Shown: positions 8,685 to 18,205, numbered from the stretch's first letter. The stretch is DNA of 64,000 bases from JACMLD01 sp039916305 (GCA_039916305.1 JBDSLR010000027.1:62001-126000), one strand, 5' to 3'. Program-made: numbers and translations. Notes: generated by a model not told the origin, from the sequence alone.

Positions 8685-10610
8685 TTATTTTGCTTCTTCA
8701 GGTGCAGCTGCTGCATCACTGCTATCGCCACTTTCCATTTTCTTCTTCAGTTCTGCTAGTACTCCTAAATCACCCAAAGTTGTTTTTTCAACTTTGCTCT
8801 GGATGTTTTTTACCGCTTTCTTAGTTTGATCCGCTTCCACCCTTGCTTCCTTGCGCTCCGCATTTTTCTCATCTGCTTTTACCTGTTCCCAGATACGGGT
8901 ATGTGATAAAACGATTCTTTTCTCGTTACGGTCAAACTCAATCACTACAAACTGTGCAGTTTCATCGGCCTGTACCTGTTTGCCATCTTCTTTGTTAAGA
9001 TGACGGTTAGGTGCAAATCCTTCAAGACCATAAGGCAGCTGAACCAGCGCACCTTTGTCGTCTTTACGGGTAACCAGACCTTCATGAACCGTTCCAACTG
9101 CAAAAGTATCCTGTAATGCGTTCCATGGATCTTCTTCCAGTTGTTTGTGTCCTAACTGCAGTTTGCGGTTTTCTTTATCAATGCCCAGGATTTTAACGTC
9201 AATACGCTCGCCCACCTTGGTATATTCACTGGGGTGATTAAAGCGTTTCAACCAGCTCAGATCACTGATGTGAATCATGCCACCAATACCGGTAGATAAT
9301 TCAACAAATACACCATAGGGGGTAATGTTCTTAACAAGGCCACTGTGACGGCTGCCTTCAGGGAAGCTGTTTTCAATGGTACTCCATGGGTCTTCACTTA
9401 ATTGTTTGATAGAAAGACTCATTTTGCGTGCGTCTTTATCAAGCGTTACCACTTTGGCTTTATGAATATCACCCAGTTTAAAGAATTCTTTTGCATTTAC
9501 CGGTGTATTGGCCCAGGTAATTTCACTTACGTGTACCAAACCTTCCACACCAGGCTGTATTTCTAAAAATGCACCGTAATCTTCAATGTTCACCACTTTA
9601 CCTTCTACTACTTCACCTTCTTTTACATTCTCTGGAAGAATATCCCAAGGATGCGGTGTAAGTTGTTTCAGTCCGAGGCTGATACGTTTTTTCTCATCAT
9701 CAAAATCAAGTACCACCACTTTCAGTTTCTGATCAAGTTTCAGTACTTCAGTTGGGTGAGAAATACGTCCCCATGAAATATCGGTGATGTATAACAAACC
9801 ATCCAGTCCGCCCAGATCCATAAACGCACCGAAATCGGTAATGTTCTTAATGGTTCCTTCCAGTACCTGGCCTTTTTCCAGTTTGCTCATAATCTCAGCA
9901 CGCTGTGCTTCGATATCGCTTTCAATAAGTGCTTTATGTGATACAACAGCATTCTTGATAGTCTCGTTAACCTTAACTACTTTAAACTCCATTGTTTTAC
10001 CCACAAACTGATCGTAATCAGTTACAGGCTTCACATCAATCTGAGAACCTGGTAAGAATGTTTCCATACCAAATACATCTACAATCAAACCACCCTTGGT
10101 CTTGCTGGTAACAGTACCGGTAATAACTTCGCCGGTTTTATGTACTTCAACAATCCGCTCCCATGCACGTGTAGTACGGGCCTGTTTGCGGCTAAGGTGA
10201 AGATTGCCTTCGCGGTCTTCCTTCTCCACTACCATTACTTCCACTTCATCGCCTACTTTCAGGTTTTGTATATCGCGGAATTCATTCAGCGATATCAGAC
10301 CATCACTTTTAAAACCGATGTTTAATACAACATCTGTATTAGTCAGGCCAACCACAGAACCTTTAATCAGCGTTCCGTCAGTAATCTGTATGAAGGTGTC
10401 ATCATACACTTTACTGTATTTTTCATTTTCCTCTTTGCTGTAAGCAGACACATTGCGTTTGTCAATGCTCCAGTCAAAATCATCATGTGCCGTTGCAATA
10501 ACGGGCACATAGGCAGGTGCTTTTGTTGTCGCTGTAACCTCTGCAGTATCGGTTGCAGTAGATTCCTGTGCATCAGCGTTTAGTTGTTTAACAATAAAAT
10601 TTTGAAACAT
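8685..10610 (-). CDS. rpsA: 30S ribosomal protein S1
   Basis: 641 aa with six S1/OB domains at about residues 77-143, 161-225, 245-315, 330-400, 418-488 and 505-570; recurring motifs include GAFMDLGGLDGLLYITDISW, YGAFLEIQPGVEGLVHVSEI and YGVFVEL. S1 binds mRNA on the small subunit and aids initiation, which matters in a phylum whose leaders lack strong Shine-Dalgarno sites. It is longer than E. coli S1 (557 aa) because of an acidic N-terminal extension of about 70 residues and a charged, Ala-rich C-terminal tail. A TATCTTTG box lies 33 bp upstream and a strong terminator follows, so it is monocistronic. Confidence 0.97.
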   Translation of the reverse strand: MFQNFIVKQLNADAQESTATDTAEVTATTKAPAYVPVIATAHDDFDWSIDKRNVSAYSKEENEKYSKVYDDTFIQITDGTLIKGSVVGLTNTDVVLNIGFKSDGLISLNEFRDIQNLKVGDEVEVMVVEKEDREGNLHLSRKQARTTRAWERIVEVHKTGEVITGTVTSKTKGGLIVDVFGMETFLPGSQIDVKPVTDYDQFVGKTMEFKVVKVNETIKNAVVSHKALIESDIEAQRAEIMSKLEKGQVLEGTIKNITDFGAFMDLGGLDGLLYITDISWGRISHPTEVLKLDQKLKVVVLDFDDEKKRISLGLKQLTPHPWDILPENVKEGEVVEGKVVNIEDYGAFLEIQPGVEGLVHVSEITWANTPVNAKEFFKLGDIHKAKVVTLDKDARKMSLSIKQLSEDPWSTIENSFPEGSRHSGLVKNITPYGVFVELSTGIGGMIHISDLSWLKRFNHPSEYTKVGERIDVKILGIDKENRKLQLGHKQLEEDPWNALQDTFAVGTVHEGLVTRKDDKGALVQLPYGLEGFAPNRHLNKEDGKQVQADETAQFVVIEFDRNEKRIVLSHTRIWEQVKADEKNAERKEARVEADQTKKAVKNIQSKVEKTTLGDLGVLAELKKKMESGDSSDAAAAPEEAK

Positions 10611-10642
10611 GGTAAAATCCCGATGGTTTAAATTCGGGGCAG

Positions 10643-10650
10643 CAAAGATA
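10643..10650 (-). promoter_or_regulatory. Probable -7 box of rpsA
   Basis: On the minus strand TATCTTTG fits TAnnTTTG perfectly; 20 bp further upstream is CTG rather than the preferred TTG. Predicted leader about 25-30 nt before the rpsA ATG at 10610. Confidence 0.45.
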
Positions 10651-11194
10651 CATAAAATGCTGTTTTAGAGCAGGTTTTATCAAGGCTTTTTTTAATACCC
10701 GCACAGCTGTTTTGTGCCGGCACTTTCCTCCCTGTACAAAAGAGAAATACAGCGCATAAATATTTAATTGTCAACGTTTTATAAGTTTACCTTTATAATT
10801 TACAGTAAAAATTTATGCGAAAGAATGTTTGGTTTTTAAATTATTACTGCATCATTTAATTTAATAATAAACCTGATCGATTTTACACAGTTCACAAATG
10901 ATAGCAGGCAATCATTGCATGGAGGTATCTTTTCAAAATAATAAAATAACCAATAGACGCGCGTTGTTTGTTATATTAAAATTGAGCAGGGTTCAAAACT
11001 GTATTTGCCAAATAATAGTTGAAGAATTGCCGATCTCCCGTTTCTTAAAAATCGAAATCCTGCCCGGCAAATGTGTTAATATCAGGTACCCTACAAAGGC
11101 CCTGCATAAATATAATGGCAACTATTACTCCCCACAGACGGCATGTTTTTTATAAGAACACAGAAAGCACCCATCTTGGTAAATAAAAAAGTTA
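10651..11194. other. Intergenic region without a supported gene
   Basis: About 540 bp, AT-rich, between divergent-facing rpsA and the 3' end of the flavoprotein gene. An 85-codon plus-strand frame (10898-11155) has no recognisable motif or usual composition and is not accepted. No RNA gene or clear hairpin was seen. Confidence 0.5.
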
Positions 11195-12499
11195 CTACGC
11201 TTTGCTAAGCTGGTTAATTGAAGAGGCTGCTATCCATCCACTTGTCCACGCATGCTGAAAATTGAAGCCACCGGTTACTCCATCTACATCCAGTATTTCG
11301 CCTGCAAAAAACAAACCGGGCAGAAGTTTACTCATCATTGTATTTGCATCCACTTCGCTCAACTTTATACCGCCAGCGGTTACAAATTCTTCCTTAAAAG
11401 TAGTTTTTCCTTTTACCGCGCATTCATGTGCACATAACATTTTAATGAGTTTGTTCTGGGGAACAGCTGGTAAATCGGCCCAGCGTGTTTCATCTTTTAC
11501 ACCGCATTGTTGCAAAAAATATTCCCACAAACGTGCAGGCAATCCAAAGGGATTCTTATTGATTATTTTTTGCGCAGCTACCTCAAAACGTAACTGTTCA
11601 AATTGTGTACGAAGTGTTTGCTCATTAAAAGCCGGTAACCAATTGATGATGGCGGTAAATGCATAATTGTCTGCAGCAAGCTCCCTTGCTCCCCATGCAC
11701 TTAGTTTTAAAACAGCAGGGCCGCTTAATCCCCAATGGGTAATTAAAATTGGGCCATTTGTTTCCAGCTTTGTTCCGGCAACTTTTACTTTTACATTTTC
11801 AACGCTTATTCCCATCAATGCAGTGATTGCATTACCCGGCATATTAAATGTGAACAATGAAGGCACTGGTTCTTCTATGCTATGGCCCGTGTTTGTTAAC
11901 CAGCTAAACATGGACGATTTGGGATAACCACCACATGCTATGCAGAGAAAGTCGGTAGTCAACAGTCTGTAGTCAGTCACTCCCGGAGATGAAACTTGCA
12001 AAGCGAATTGTTTGTTGCCCTGGTTATCGTTTGATGACGCATGACTTACGACTACAGACTCCAGGCTCTTCACCTCGGTATTCATCATTATACTTACGCC
12101 ATGCTTGCTTGCGTCCTTCATTAAACAATCAATGACCGACTGCGATGAGTTGCTTACCGGAAACATGCGTCCGTCTGTTTCTGCTTTTAGATCTACCTGC
12201 CTGTCTTTAAACCATTGAATGGTATCCGTAGTGAAAAACTGGTGAAATGATTTTTTTACAAAGTTGGCACCACGCGGGTATTTTTTTATCATTTCTGCGA
12301 TCTCAAAACAAGCGTGGGTCACATTACAGCGGCCACCGCCGCTGATTCTTACTTTGCTCAACAGCTTGCTGCTTTTTTCCAGTATAATTACTTCAAGCGA
12401 TGGGTTTAGCCTGGCGGCATTTACCGCGCAAAAAAAACCGGCAGCGCCGCCACCGATCACTATCAAACGTTTTTTTTGAGCACCCAAATGTTTAAGCAT
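11195..12499 (-). CDS. BaiN/HI0933-family NAD(P)/FAD-dependent oxidoreductase with in-frame insert
   Basis: 434 aa flavoprotein. FAD-binding GGGAAG at 16-21, ISGGGRCNVT at 52-61 (family signature), and the C-terminal GVTGGFNFQHAWTSGWIAA dinucleotide-site motif identify the HI0933/YhiN group. Some family members (BaiN) reduce bile-acid double bonds; the role of the ordinary housekeeping members is not settled. Residues about 147-184, between the EVKSL strand and the ACGGYPKSS motif, are unusual: their DNA is built from an inverted repeat (see the repeat entry), giving SHASSNDNQGNKQ and VTDYRLLTTDF segments. The start overlaps the upstream gene's stop by 8 bp, so the two are probably co-transcribed. 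Confidence 0.88.
   Translation of the reverse strand: MLKHLGAQKKRLIVIGGGAAGFFCAVNAARLNPSLEVIILEKSSKLLSKVRISGGGRCNVTHACFEIAEMIKKYPRGANFVKKSFHQFFTTDTIQWFKDRQVDLKAETDGRMFPVSNSSQSVIDCLMKDASKHGVSIMMNTEVKSLESVVVSHASSNDNQGNKQFALQVSSPGVTDYRLLTTDFLCIACGGYPKSSMFSWLTNTGHSIEEPVPSLFTFNMPGNAITALMGISVENVKVKVAGTKLETNGPILITHWGLSGPAVLKLSAWGARELAADNYAFTAIINWLPAFNEQTLRTQFEQLRFEVAAQKIINKNPFGLPARLWEYFLQQCGVKDETRWADLPAVPQNKLIKMLCAHECAVKGKTTFKEEFVTAGGIKLSEVDANTMMSKLLPGLFFAGEILDVDGVTGGFNFQHAWTSGWIAASSINQLSKA
11951..12060. repeat. Palindromic element inside the flavoprotein ORF
   Basis: An 11-bp perfect inverted repeat (11964-11974 and 12050-12060, AGTCTGTAGTC and complement) is flanked by further iterations of GTAGTC/AGTCA-like words at both ends. 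The element is a multiple of three in its effect and keeps the reading frame open. Confidence 0.6.
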
Positions 12500-13364
12500 T
12501 AAAACCCGTAAGATAAAAAAAGAAAATACGCCAGCGGTTAAATGTTCGGGAAAAGTAAAACTTAAACGGGCCTTCTATGGTCTTTCTTTCGCCATTCTCC
12601 AACACCGCTGTATACTTCACCATGCCTTCCGCAGAACCCATTCCTTCATTCACCGTATTGGCCTTGGCATTTAAATCATATTGCACGTCGCCCATTGCAT
12701 AGCCGGAGTCCTCAAACGAAGTATAGGCGGCAAAAACTCTTTTAAAAGAAGTTATCATTTCATCTTTGGTAAAGGCCTTGCCATCCGGCTGTATAAACTG
12801 TTCATCCAAATACCATTTGGCAGCATCTGTTTTGCGCAAAAACCAATCTGCAAGAAATTTAATAGCGTAGTCTGTTATTTCAGCTTCATGATCCGGATGA
12901 AATTCTTCGTAATTAAAATATTTGGTCATGCCCTCCACTTCCATGTCATCGGTTTCATGGGCAAAAAGTTCTTCGGTAATAAACCGGTATTTAAAACGTT
13001 CGTCCCTGGGCCGGGTAAATTCTACCACAATATTCTTCTGTGCCAGTAGTTCTTCCAGTTCATTGTACACTTTAACAATAGTGGCATCGTCCATTTTAGC
13101 AGCCCTGATTACTGCAGGGTTGCCCAGCAAATCCGCAATTTTTACCATCTTAATTTTGGCATAGCGGTGCTCAAAAGCCAATATATTTTTAAGAAATTCA
13201 TTTTCCAGTTCCGGTGGCAGGTTCTCGTCACTTTCATAATCACCACCAAGCTCTGTTTTAACTTTTATCCGCAAAATCTCATTTTCTATACGCAGGTTTT
13301 CCTGGGGATCGTTACTGAATTTTTCCGGCTTATCTGCGGCATTTTGTTCATTATCCATAAGCAT
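12492..13364 (-). CDS. Hypothetical protein with C-terminal SnoaL/Tim44-like region
   Basis: 290 aa, acidic, no signal peptide or membrane segment. I do not recognise a named family. The N-terminal 70 residues are charged and probably disordered or helical; residues about 165-290 read like a small alpha+beta NTF2/SnoaL-type domain (a helix with WFLRKTDAAKWYLDEQFI, then strands YTAVLENGERKTIEGPFKFYF and RTFNRWRIFFFYLTGF), but this is a weak resemblance. A second ATG two codons in (13358) is equally possible. It begins just after the map terminator and ends in an 8-bp overlap with the flavoprotein start. Confidence 0.7.
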   Translation of the reverse strand: MLMDNEQNAADKPEKFSNDPQENLRIENEILRIKVKTELGGDYESDENLPPELENEFLKNILAFEHRYAKIKMVKIADLLGNPAVIRAAKMDDATIVKVYNELEELLAQKNIVVEFTRPRDERFKYRFITEELFAHETDDMEVEGMTKYFNYEEFHPDHEAEITDYAIKFLADWFLRKTDAAKWYLDEQFIQPDGKAFTKDEMITSFKRVFAAYTSFEDSGYAMGDVQYDLNAKANTVNEGMGSAEGMVKYTAVLENGERKTIEGPFKFYFSRTFNRWRIFFFYLTGFNA

Positions 13365-13384
13365 CGCATTTTACTAATTAAATA

Positions 13385-13415
13385 TAAAAAATAAAACCCT
13401 CTTGTGGAGGGTTTT
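13385..13415 (-). terminator. Terminator closing the S10-spc operon after map
   Basis: On the minus strand a 9-bp perfect stem (13407-13415 with 13393-13401), loop of five, then an A/T run read as ATTTTTTAT. It lies about 20 bp beyond the map stop. Confidence 0.85.
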
Positions 13416-13436
13416 ATCATCATATTATTATGTTGT

Positions 13437-14234
13437 TCACACAGCGTACAGATTTGGGTTTGCATGTTCTGCAGTTTCTATAATGCTGTAGTCAGATAAT
13501 ATATCGGCTTTGTTTTTCCTTACACATACATCATGTTCAAAATGAACAGAGGGTTTATGATCAGTGGTACGCACCGTCCAGCCGTCATCTTCCGTATACA
13601 CATCTTTTTTTCCCATATTAATCATCGGCTCAATTGCAATTACCAGGCCTTCCTTCATTTTAGCACCGCTACCACGTTTGCCGTAATTAGGCACTTGCGG
13701 ATCTTCATGAAGGCTTTTTCCCAGTCCATGCCCCACCAGTTCTCTTACTACACCATATCCATGACGCCTTTCTGTATGTTCTTGTATGGCAAAAGAAATA
13801 TCTCCTACCCTGTTTCCGTCAACCGCTTTTTCGATGCCTTTGTATAAAGATTCCTTGGTTATGCGAATCAGTTTTGCCACAGCTTCCTCCGGTTCTCCAA
13901 TCGCGAATGTATACGCATGGTCACCATGGTATCCATTCTTTATTACACCAATATCTATCGAAACTATATCCCCTTCTTTTAACTCATTTTTGTTCGGGAA
14001 ACCATGTACTACCACGTCGTTTACAGAAATGCAGGAATTAAAGGGATAGCCGTGATAATTAAGAAAAGAAGGAATGGCATTATTATCTTTTATAATATCC
14101 GCAATCATTTTGTCGATTGACAATGTAGTGATGCCCGGCTTTAAAACAGCTGCTACCTGTGCAAGTGTACTACTTACCAGCAATGCGCTTTGGCGCATCA
14201 ACTCAATCTCTGCTTCTGTTTTATAATAAATCAT
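13437..14234 (-). CDS. map: Methionine aminopeptidase, type I
   Basis: 265 aa from ATG 14234; the longer frame from 14270 adds 12 residues with no family match. It removes initiator methionine from nascent proteins. Metal ligands are all visible: D94 (SIDIG), D105 (GYHGDHA), H169 (VGHGLG), E202 (AIEPM) and E233 (HFEHD), with substrate-binding His77 in VVHGFP. It is the last gene of the ribosomal operon, 77 bp after secY and directly before a terminator. In related Bacteroidota map is usually followed by infA, rpmJ, rpsM, rpsK, rpsD, rpoA and rplQ; none follows here. Confidence 0.95.
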   Translation of the reverse strand: MIYYKTEAEIELMRQSALLVSSTLAQVAAVLKPGITTLSIDKMIADIIKDNNAIPSFLNYHGYPFNSCISVNDVVVHGFPNKNELKEGDIVSIDIGVIKNGYHGDHAYTFAIGEPEEAVAKLIRITKESLYKGIEKAVDGNRVGDISFAIQEHTERRHGYGVVRELVGHGLGKSLHEDPQVPNYGKRGSGAKMKEGLVIAIEPMINMGKKDVYTEDDGWTVRTTDHKPSVHFEHDVCVRKNKADILSDYSIIETAEHANPNLYAV

Positions 14235-14311
14235 ATTCCTGTTTTTCTTTACAAAGTAAAAACCTGGCAATATAACAACTGCCAGGTTTCAAATATGTTT
14301 AAAAACGCTTA

Positions 14312-15646
14312 TCAAATAGTGGTAGACTGTAAATTCTGCCTGCCCTGTATTCTTCCGCTCTTCATCAAACCATCGTACTGCCTCATCAGCAACTGGGTTT
14401 CTATCTGCTGTAAAGTGTCAAGAATTACACCTACCATAATCAGCAAAGAGGTACCTCCAAAAAAGGAAGCAAAACCCTGGGTAACACCAAACATCTGTGC
14501 AAACCCTGGCAGGATACCAACAATGGCCAGTAAAATAGCACCTGGTAAAGTGATACGGTCCATTACAGAACCAATATAATCCGCTGTTGGCTGGCCTGGC
14601 TTAACACCTGGAATAAAACCGTTATTGCGTTTTAAATCGTCGGCTATTTGTTTTGGATTAAAAATCAACGCGGTATACAAAAATGTAAACCCTACAACTA
14701 TTACAGCATAAATAACCATGTGCCATGGATCCTTTGGATCTGCAAATATTCTCGCTATACCGGCTTTGTTTTCGAAATTGGTATAAGAAATCAAAGTAGG
14801 CAAAAACATAATGGCCTGTGCAAAAATGATAGGCATTACACCAGCACCGTTTACTTTTAATGGCAGGAATTGCCTGGCACCACCAAACTGCCTGTTTCCC
14901 ACAATTTGCTTTGCATAGTTAACAGGTATTTTCCTAACACCCTGCACCAATACTATCAATCCCATGATGATAGCGATTAATACAGCGATTTCAATAATGT
15001 AAATCAGTAATCCGCCACCACCACGGTTGCTTTTTGCAGCCCATTCCTGGAAAAGGTTTTGCGGAAGCCTGGCAAGGATACCAATCATAATGATAATAGA
15101 AGTACCATTACCCAAACCCTTATCAGTTATTTTTTCTCCCAACCACATTACAAATAGTGTACCCGCGGTTAGCAGAATAGTGGTAGTAAGAGCAAAATAG
15201 CCGCTAAAACCAGCCAGTAATGCATCAGCATTCACTGTTTTAACGTACGTAACATAAGCACTGGCTTGTACAATGGTTACGGCTACTGTCAGGTACCTTG
15301 TCCATTGGTTGATTTTTTTACGGCCACTGTCACCTTCTTTTTGAATTTTCTGCATTTGCGGAACCAGTATGGTCATCAACTGCATAAATATGGAAGCAGA
15401 GATATAGGGCATAATACCCAATGCAAAAATAGACGCCTGTGAAAAAGCGCCACCGGCAAATGCGTCAATTAAACCCAATGCACCTGATTTAGCGCTTTTC
15501 AGGTCAATTTTATTTGGATCAAGACCGGGCAAAACAATATGAGAACCAAAACGATAAATTAACAGCAACGACAGTGTTACTAAAATTTTACTCTTCAGCT
15601 CTGCGATGCTCCAGATATTTTTGAGTGTTTGTATGAGTTTCTTCAC
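14312..15646 (-). CDS. secY: Protein translocase subunit SecY
   Basis: 444 aa integral membrane protein with about ten transmembrane segments; the channel-forming subunit of the Sec translocon. Seen: N-terminal SKILVTLSLLLIYRFGSHIVLPG, plug-region GGAFSQASIFALGIMPYISASI, the cytosolic loop with RKIPVNYAKQ, and the C-terminal TQLLMRQYDGLMKSGR. Its place after rplO is the normal spc-operon order. The start gives the expected N-terminal cytosolic helix; spacing to rplO is 74 bp. Confidence 0.97.
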   Translation of the reverse strand: MKKLIQTLKNIWSIAELKSKILVTLSLLLIYRFGSHIVLPGLDPNKIDLKSAKSGALGLIDAFAGGAFSQASIFALGIMPYISASIFMQLMTILVPQMQKIQKEGDSGRKKINQWTRYLTVAVTIVQASAYVTYVKTVNADALLAGFSGYFALTTTILLTAGTLFVMWLGEKITDKGLGNGTSIIIMIGILARLPQNLFQEWAAKSNRGGGGLLIYIIEIAVLIAIIMGLIVLVQGVRKIPVNYAKQIVGNRQFGGARQFLPLKVNGAGVMPIIFAQAIMFLPTLISYTNFENKAGIARIFADPKDPWHMVIYAVIVVGFTFLYTALIFNPKQIADDLKRNNGFIPGVKPGQPTADYIGSVMDRITLPGAILLAIVGILPGFAQMFGVTQGFASFFGGTSLLIMVGVILDTLQQIETQLLMRQYDGLMKSGRIQGRQNLQSTTI

Positions 15647-15720
15647 AGATAGCTACAATTTAAATATGCACCTGACAAAAAAGACGCATTATAAAAAACG
15701 CGTCACACAAGTTACTGAAA

Positions 15721-16170
15721 TTACTTAACAATCTCCAGGGTAGAACCAGATGCTTCGAGGGCAGTTTTGGCGGTTGCGCTGATAGCGTTCACCCTAAAAC
15801 TAAGTTTACTCTTCAGCTCGCCCATTCCAAGTATTTTAACGCTGTCCGTCTGATTAATAAGGTTATTGATATAAAGCGTTTCCAGTGAAAACTCCTTCAG
15901 ACCATATTTCTCAACCAACTGGTCGATCTGACCAAGGTTAAATACTTTAAATTCAATACGATCATTGTTCTTAAATCCACGTTTTGGCAAACGACGCTGT
16001 ATTGGCATCTGGCCACCTTCATGTGCAAATTTACTGGAGTAACCAGCGCGGCTTTGTCCACCCTTATTACCTTTTGTAGAAGTACCACCTTTACCGGAAG
16101 CTTCACCACGGCCAATTCTCTTCTTTTTGTGTGTCGCGCCTTTTGCAGGCCTTAATTCGTGCAGTTTCAT
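15721..16170 (-). CDS. rplO: 50S ribosomal protein L15
   Basis: 149 aa. Starts MKLHELRPAKGATHKKKRIG and contains the glycine-rich basic stretch GRGEASGKGGTSTKGNKGGQ (21-40) that threads into 23S rRNA, then the conserved globular C-terminal domain. Length is normal for the family. It is preceded by an unusually long 139-bp spacer holding a palindromic repeat, and followed by secY. Confidence 0.97.
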   Translation of the reverse strand: MKLHELRPAKGATHKKKRIGRGEASGKGGTSTKGNKGGQSRAGYSSKFAHEGGQMPIQRRLPKRGFKNNDRIEFKVFNLGQIDQLVEKYGLKEFSLETLYINNLINQTDSVKILGMGELKSKLSFRVNAISATAKTALEASGSTLEIVK

Positions 16171-16204
16171 TGTTATAATTTTTACTTAACGGGGTTATTT
16201 CCCC

Positions 16205-16309
16205 TCGCGTTATTGAATAATGTGGAAATATGAAAACGTGAAAAATGTGATAATGAAGAGATGCGATATAATCACATTTCTACATTCCTCACATTAATAC
16301 ATTAACTTC
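16205..16309. repeat. Imperfect palindromic spacer element before rplO
   Basis: One half iterates words like AATGTGATAAT and GTGAAAAATG, the other half their complements (ATAATCACATT, CTCACATTAATACATT), so the transcript can fold into a long imperfect hairpin. Same architecture as the element at 23203-23343. Confidence 0.5.
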
Positions 16310-16492
16310 TTATTTAGCGTCTTCTACAGTTACAAGGTGATTTACTTTACGCACCATACCCAGTATCTGTACACTGGCTTCTACTTCTTTGCTTGAATTC
16401 AGTTTACCCAAGCCCAATGCTTTCAGGGTTAGCTTTTGACGCTCTGGCCTGTCAATAGGACTTTTTACCAGGGTTATTTTAATCTTTTTCAT
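16310..16492 (-). CDS. rpmD: 50S ribosomal protein L30
   Basis: 60 aa from ATG 16492 (MKKIKITLVKSPIDRPERQK); the longer frame from 16546 adds 18 residues unlike any L30. Typical single-domain L30 with the strand-helix motif ALGLGKLNSSKEV and the ending MVRKVNHLVTVE. A large-subunit protein in its standard position between rpsE and rplO. Confidence 0.95.
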   Translation of the reverse strand: MKKIKITLVKSPIDRPERQKLTLKALGLGKLNSSKEVEASVQILGMVRKVNHLVTVEDAK

Positions 16493-16563
16493 TCTTATAA
16501 AGTTATCGGTGTCAGCTGAACAGTGAAGGTATTTACCCTGAACCATTCATCTCAAACCTTGAA

Positions 16564-17082
16564 TTATCCGTTAAAAACTTTCTTCAAAGAGAGATTCCTT
16601 GTTCTTGAAATAGTGATTGGCTCACGCAACATAGCCAGTGCTTTAAAAGTTGCTTTTACCACGTTATGCGGGTTAGCAGAACCCAAAGATTTTGCTAATA
16701 CGTCTGTAACACCAGCAGCTTCAAGGACAGCACGCATAGAACCTCCGGCAATTACACCAGTACCATGAGCAGCGGGTCTGATTAAAACTTTTGCTGCACC
16801 TTCTTTAGCCAGCTGATCATGCGGAATAGTTCCTTTCATAACCGGCACTTTAATAAGGTTTTTCTTGGCGTCTTCTATGCCCTTTGTAATAGCTTCCTGT
16901 ACTTCTTTTGCTTTACCCAGGCCATGACCCACTACACCAGCTCCATTACCAACAATTACCAGTGCAGAAAAACTAAAAGCCCGTCCGCCTTTGGTAGTTT
17001 TTACAACACGGTTAATGGAAACCACTTTCTCTTTCAGTTCAAGATCACCGGCTTTAACTTTGTTTAAAATTATTTCTGACAT
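16564..17082 (-). CDS. rpsE: 30S ribosomal protein S5
   Basis: 172 aa. Double-stranded-RNA-binding N-terminal domain (ELKEKVVSINRVVKTTKGGR, FSFSALVIVGNGAGVVGHG) followed by the S5 C-terminal fold with RPAAHGTGVIAGGSMRAVLE. S5 shapes the decoding centre and mRNA entry tunnel of the small subunit. It begins 21 bp after rplR, the usual order. Confidence 0.97.
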   Translation of the reverse strand: MSEIILNKVKAGDLELKEKVVSINRVVKTTKGGRAFSFSALVIVGNGAGVVGHGLGKAKEVQEAITKGIEDAKKNLIKVPVMKGTIPHDQLAKEGAAKVLIRPAAHGTGVIAGGSMRAVLEAAGVTDVLAKSLGSANPHNVVKATFKALAMLREPITISRTRNLSLKKVFNG

Positions 17083-17103
17083 TATTTCAAGTTAAAATTT
17101 GAA

Positions 17104-17457
17104 TTAGAATTTAAGTCCGCCTTCTCTTGCCGCTTCTGCTACTGCTTTCACACGTCCGTGATAAAGGTTACCACCACGGTCAAACACCACATCATTCAAT
17201 CCCAGGTCAGTAGCTTTTCTTGCAATAGCTGCCCCTACCAGTTTACTTTTCTCTGATTTGGCTACTTTCTGTGCTGCAATGTCCTTATCCCTTGAAGAGG
17301 CAGAAGCCAATGTTGTACCATTTGCGTCATCAATCAGCTGAACATAAATTTCAGCGTTGCTCCTGAAAACTGACAAACGGGGCTTTTGAGCGGTACCAAT
17401 AACTTTTTTACGGATACCGTACCTGATTTTTTGTCTTCTTACAACTTTTGCTTCCAT
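17104..17457 (-). CDS. rplR: 50S ribosomal protein L18
   Basis: 117 aa. Basic N-terminus with RRQKIRYGIRKKVIGT then the 5S-rRNA-binding fold (RLSVFRSNAEIYVQLIDD; FDRGGNLYHGRVKAVAEAAREGGL at the end). Normal length, standard spc-operon location between rplF and rpsE. Confidence 0.97.
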   Translation of the reverse strand: MEAKVVRRQKIRYGIRKKVIGTAQKPRLSVFRSNAEIYVQLIDDANGTTLASASSRDKDIAAQKVAKSEKSKLVGAAIARKATDLGLNDVVFDRGGNLYHGRVKAVAEAAREGGLKF

Positions 17458-17554
17458 GATTTCTATTTTAAGCTCCTGATGCTGCCAGGAAAAATTATTT
17501 ATTTACTAGCGGATAGACTTGGTTAACCAATATTGGAACAACCACTTACCCAAA

Positions 17555-18109
17555 TTATTTACCAGCTGCCTTACCTGCTTTACGACGTAAAACTTCACCG
17601 GCAAACTTAACGCCCTTACCCTTATATGGCTCAGGTTTGCGCAGGCTGCGGATTTTCGCAGCAACTGCACCCAATAATTGCTTATCAGCACCTTCCAGCG
17701 TGATAGTTGGGTTCTGTCCTTTTTCCTGTGCGGTAGCTAATTTAATTTCCTTGGGTATTTCAAATATGATGTTATGAGAATAACCCAATGCAAGGTCAAG
17801 TACATTGCCCTGATGAGCGGCCTTATAACCAACACCCACCAGTTCCAGGTTCTTTTTGTACCCGTCTGTAACACCTTTAACCATGTTATTTATAAGCGAG
17901 CGGTATAAACCGTGCATCGCTTTGTGACGTATCTGATCAGTAGGGCGTCCCAGTTCCACATTACCATCTTTAACCTCTACCTTAATATCACGGTCAACAT
18001 TTTGTTTCAGCTCACCCTTAGGTCCTTTTACAGTAACCACGTTGTCAGTACCAACTGTTATCGTTACTCCACCGGGAACAACAACTGGCTTTTTTCCTAT
18101 ACGACTCAT
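17555..18109 (-). CDS. rplF: 50S ribosomal protein L6
   Basis: 184 aa. Two tandem L6 domains: residues 1-80 (MSRIGKKPVVVPGGVTITVG) and 85-175 with the C-terminal signature RKPEPYKGKGVKFAGEVLRR. L6 binds near the sarcin-ricin loop and factor-binding site. Standard position after rpsH. Confidence 0.97.
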   Translation of the reverse strand: MSRIGKKPVVVPGGVTITVGTDNVVTVKGPKGELKQNVDRDIKVEVKDGNVELGRPTDQIRHKAMHGLYRSLINNMVKGVTDGYKKNLELVGVGYKAAHQGNVLDLALGYSHNIIFEIPKEIKLATAQEKGQNPTITLEGADKQLLGAVAAKIRSLRKPEPYKGKGVKFAGEVLRRKAGKAAGK

Positions 18110-18205
18110 AATAAAATACTGTTTGAGAATGAATTAATTGAAATTCCTGTTGCAGTGGTCAGCCCTGTATAGTAAGGGCTTAATTGTCACACAACATTTA
18201 TATTT

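Noticed and set aside
10898..11155. 85-codon plus-strand frame
   Set aside because: No recognisable motif, atypical composition, no promoter box; treated as chance in an AT-rich spacer.
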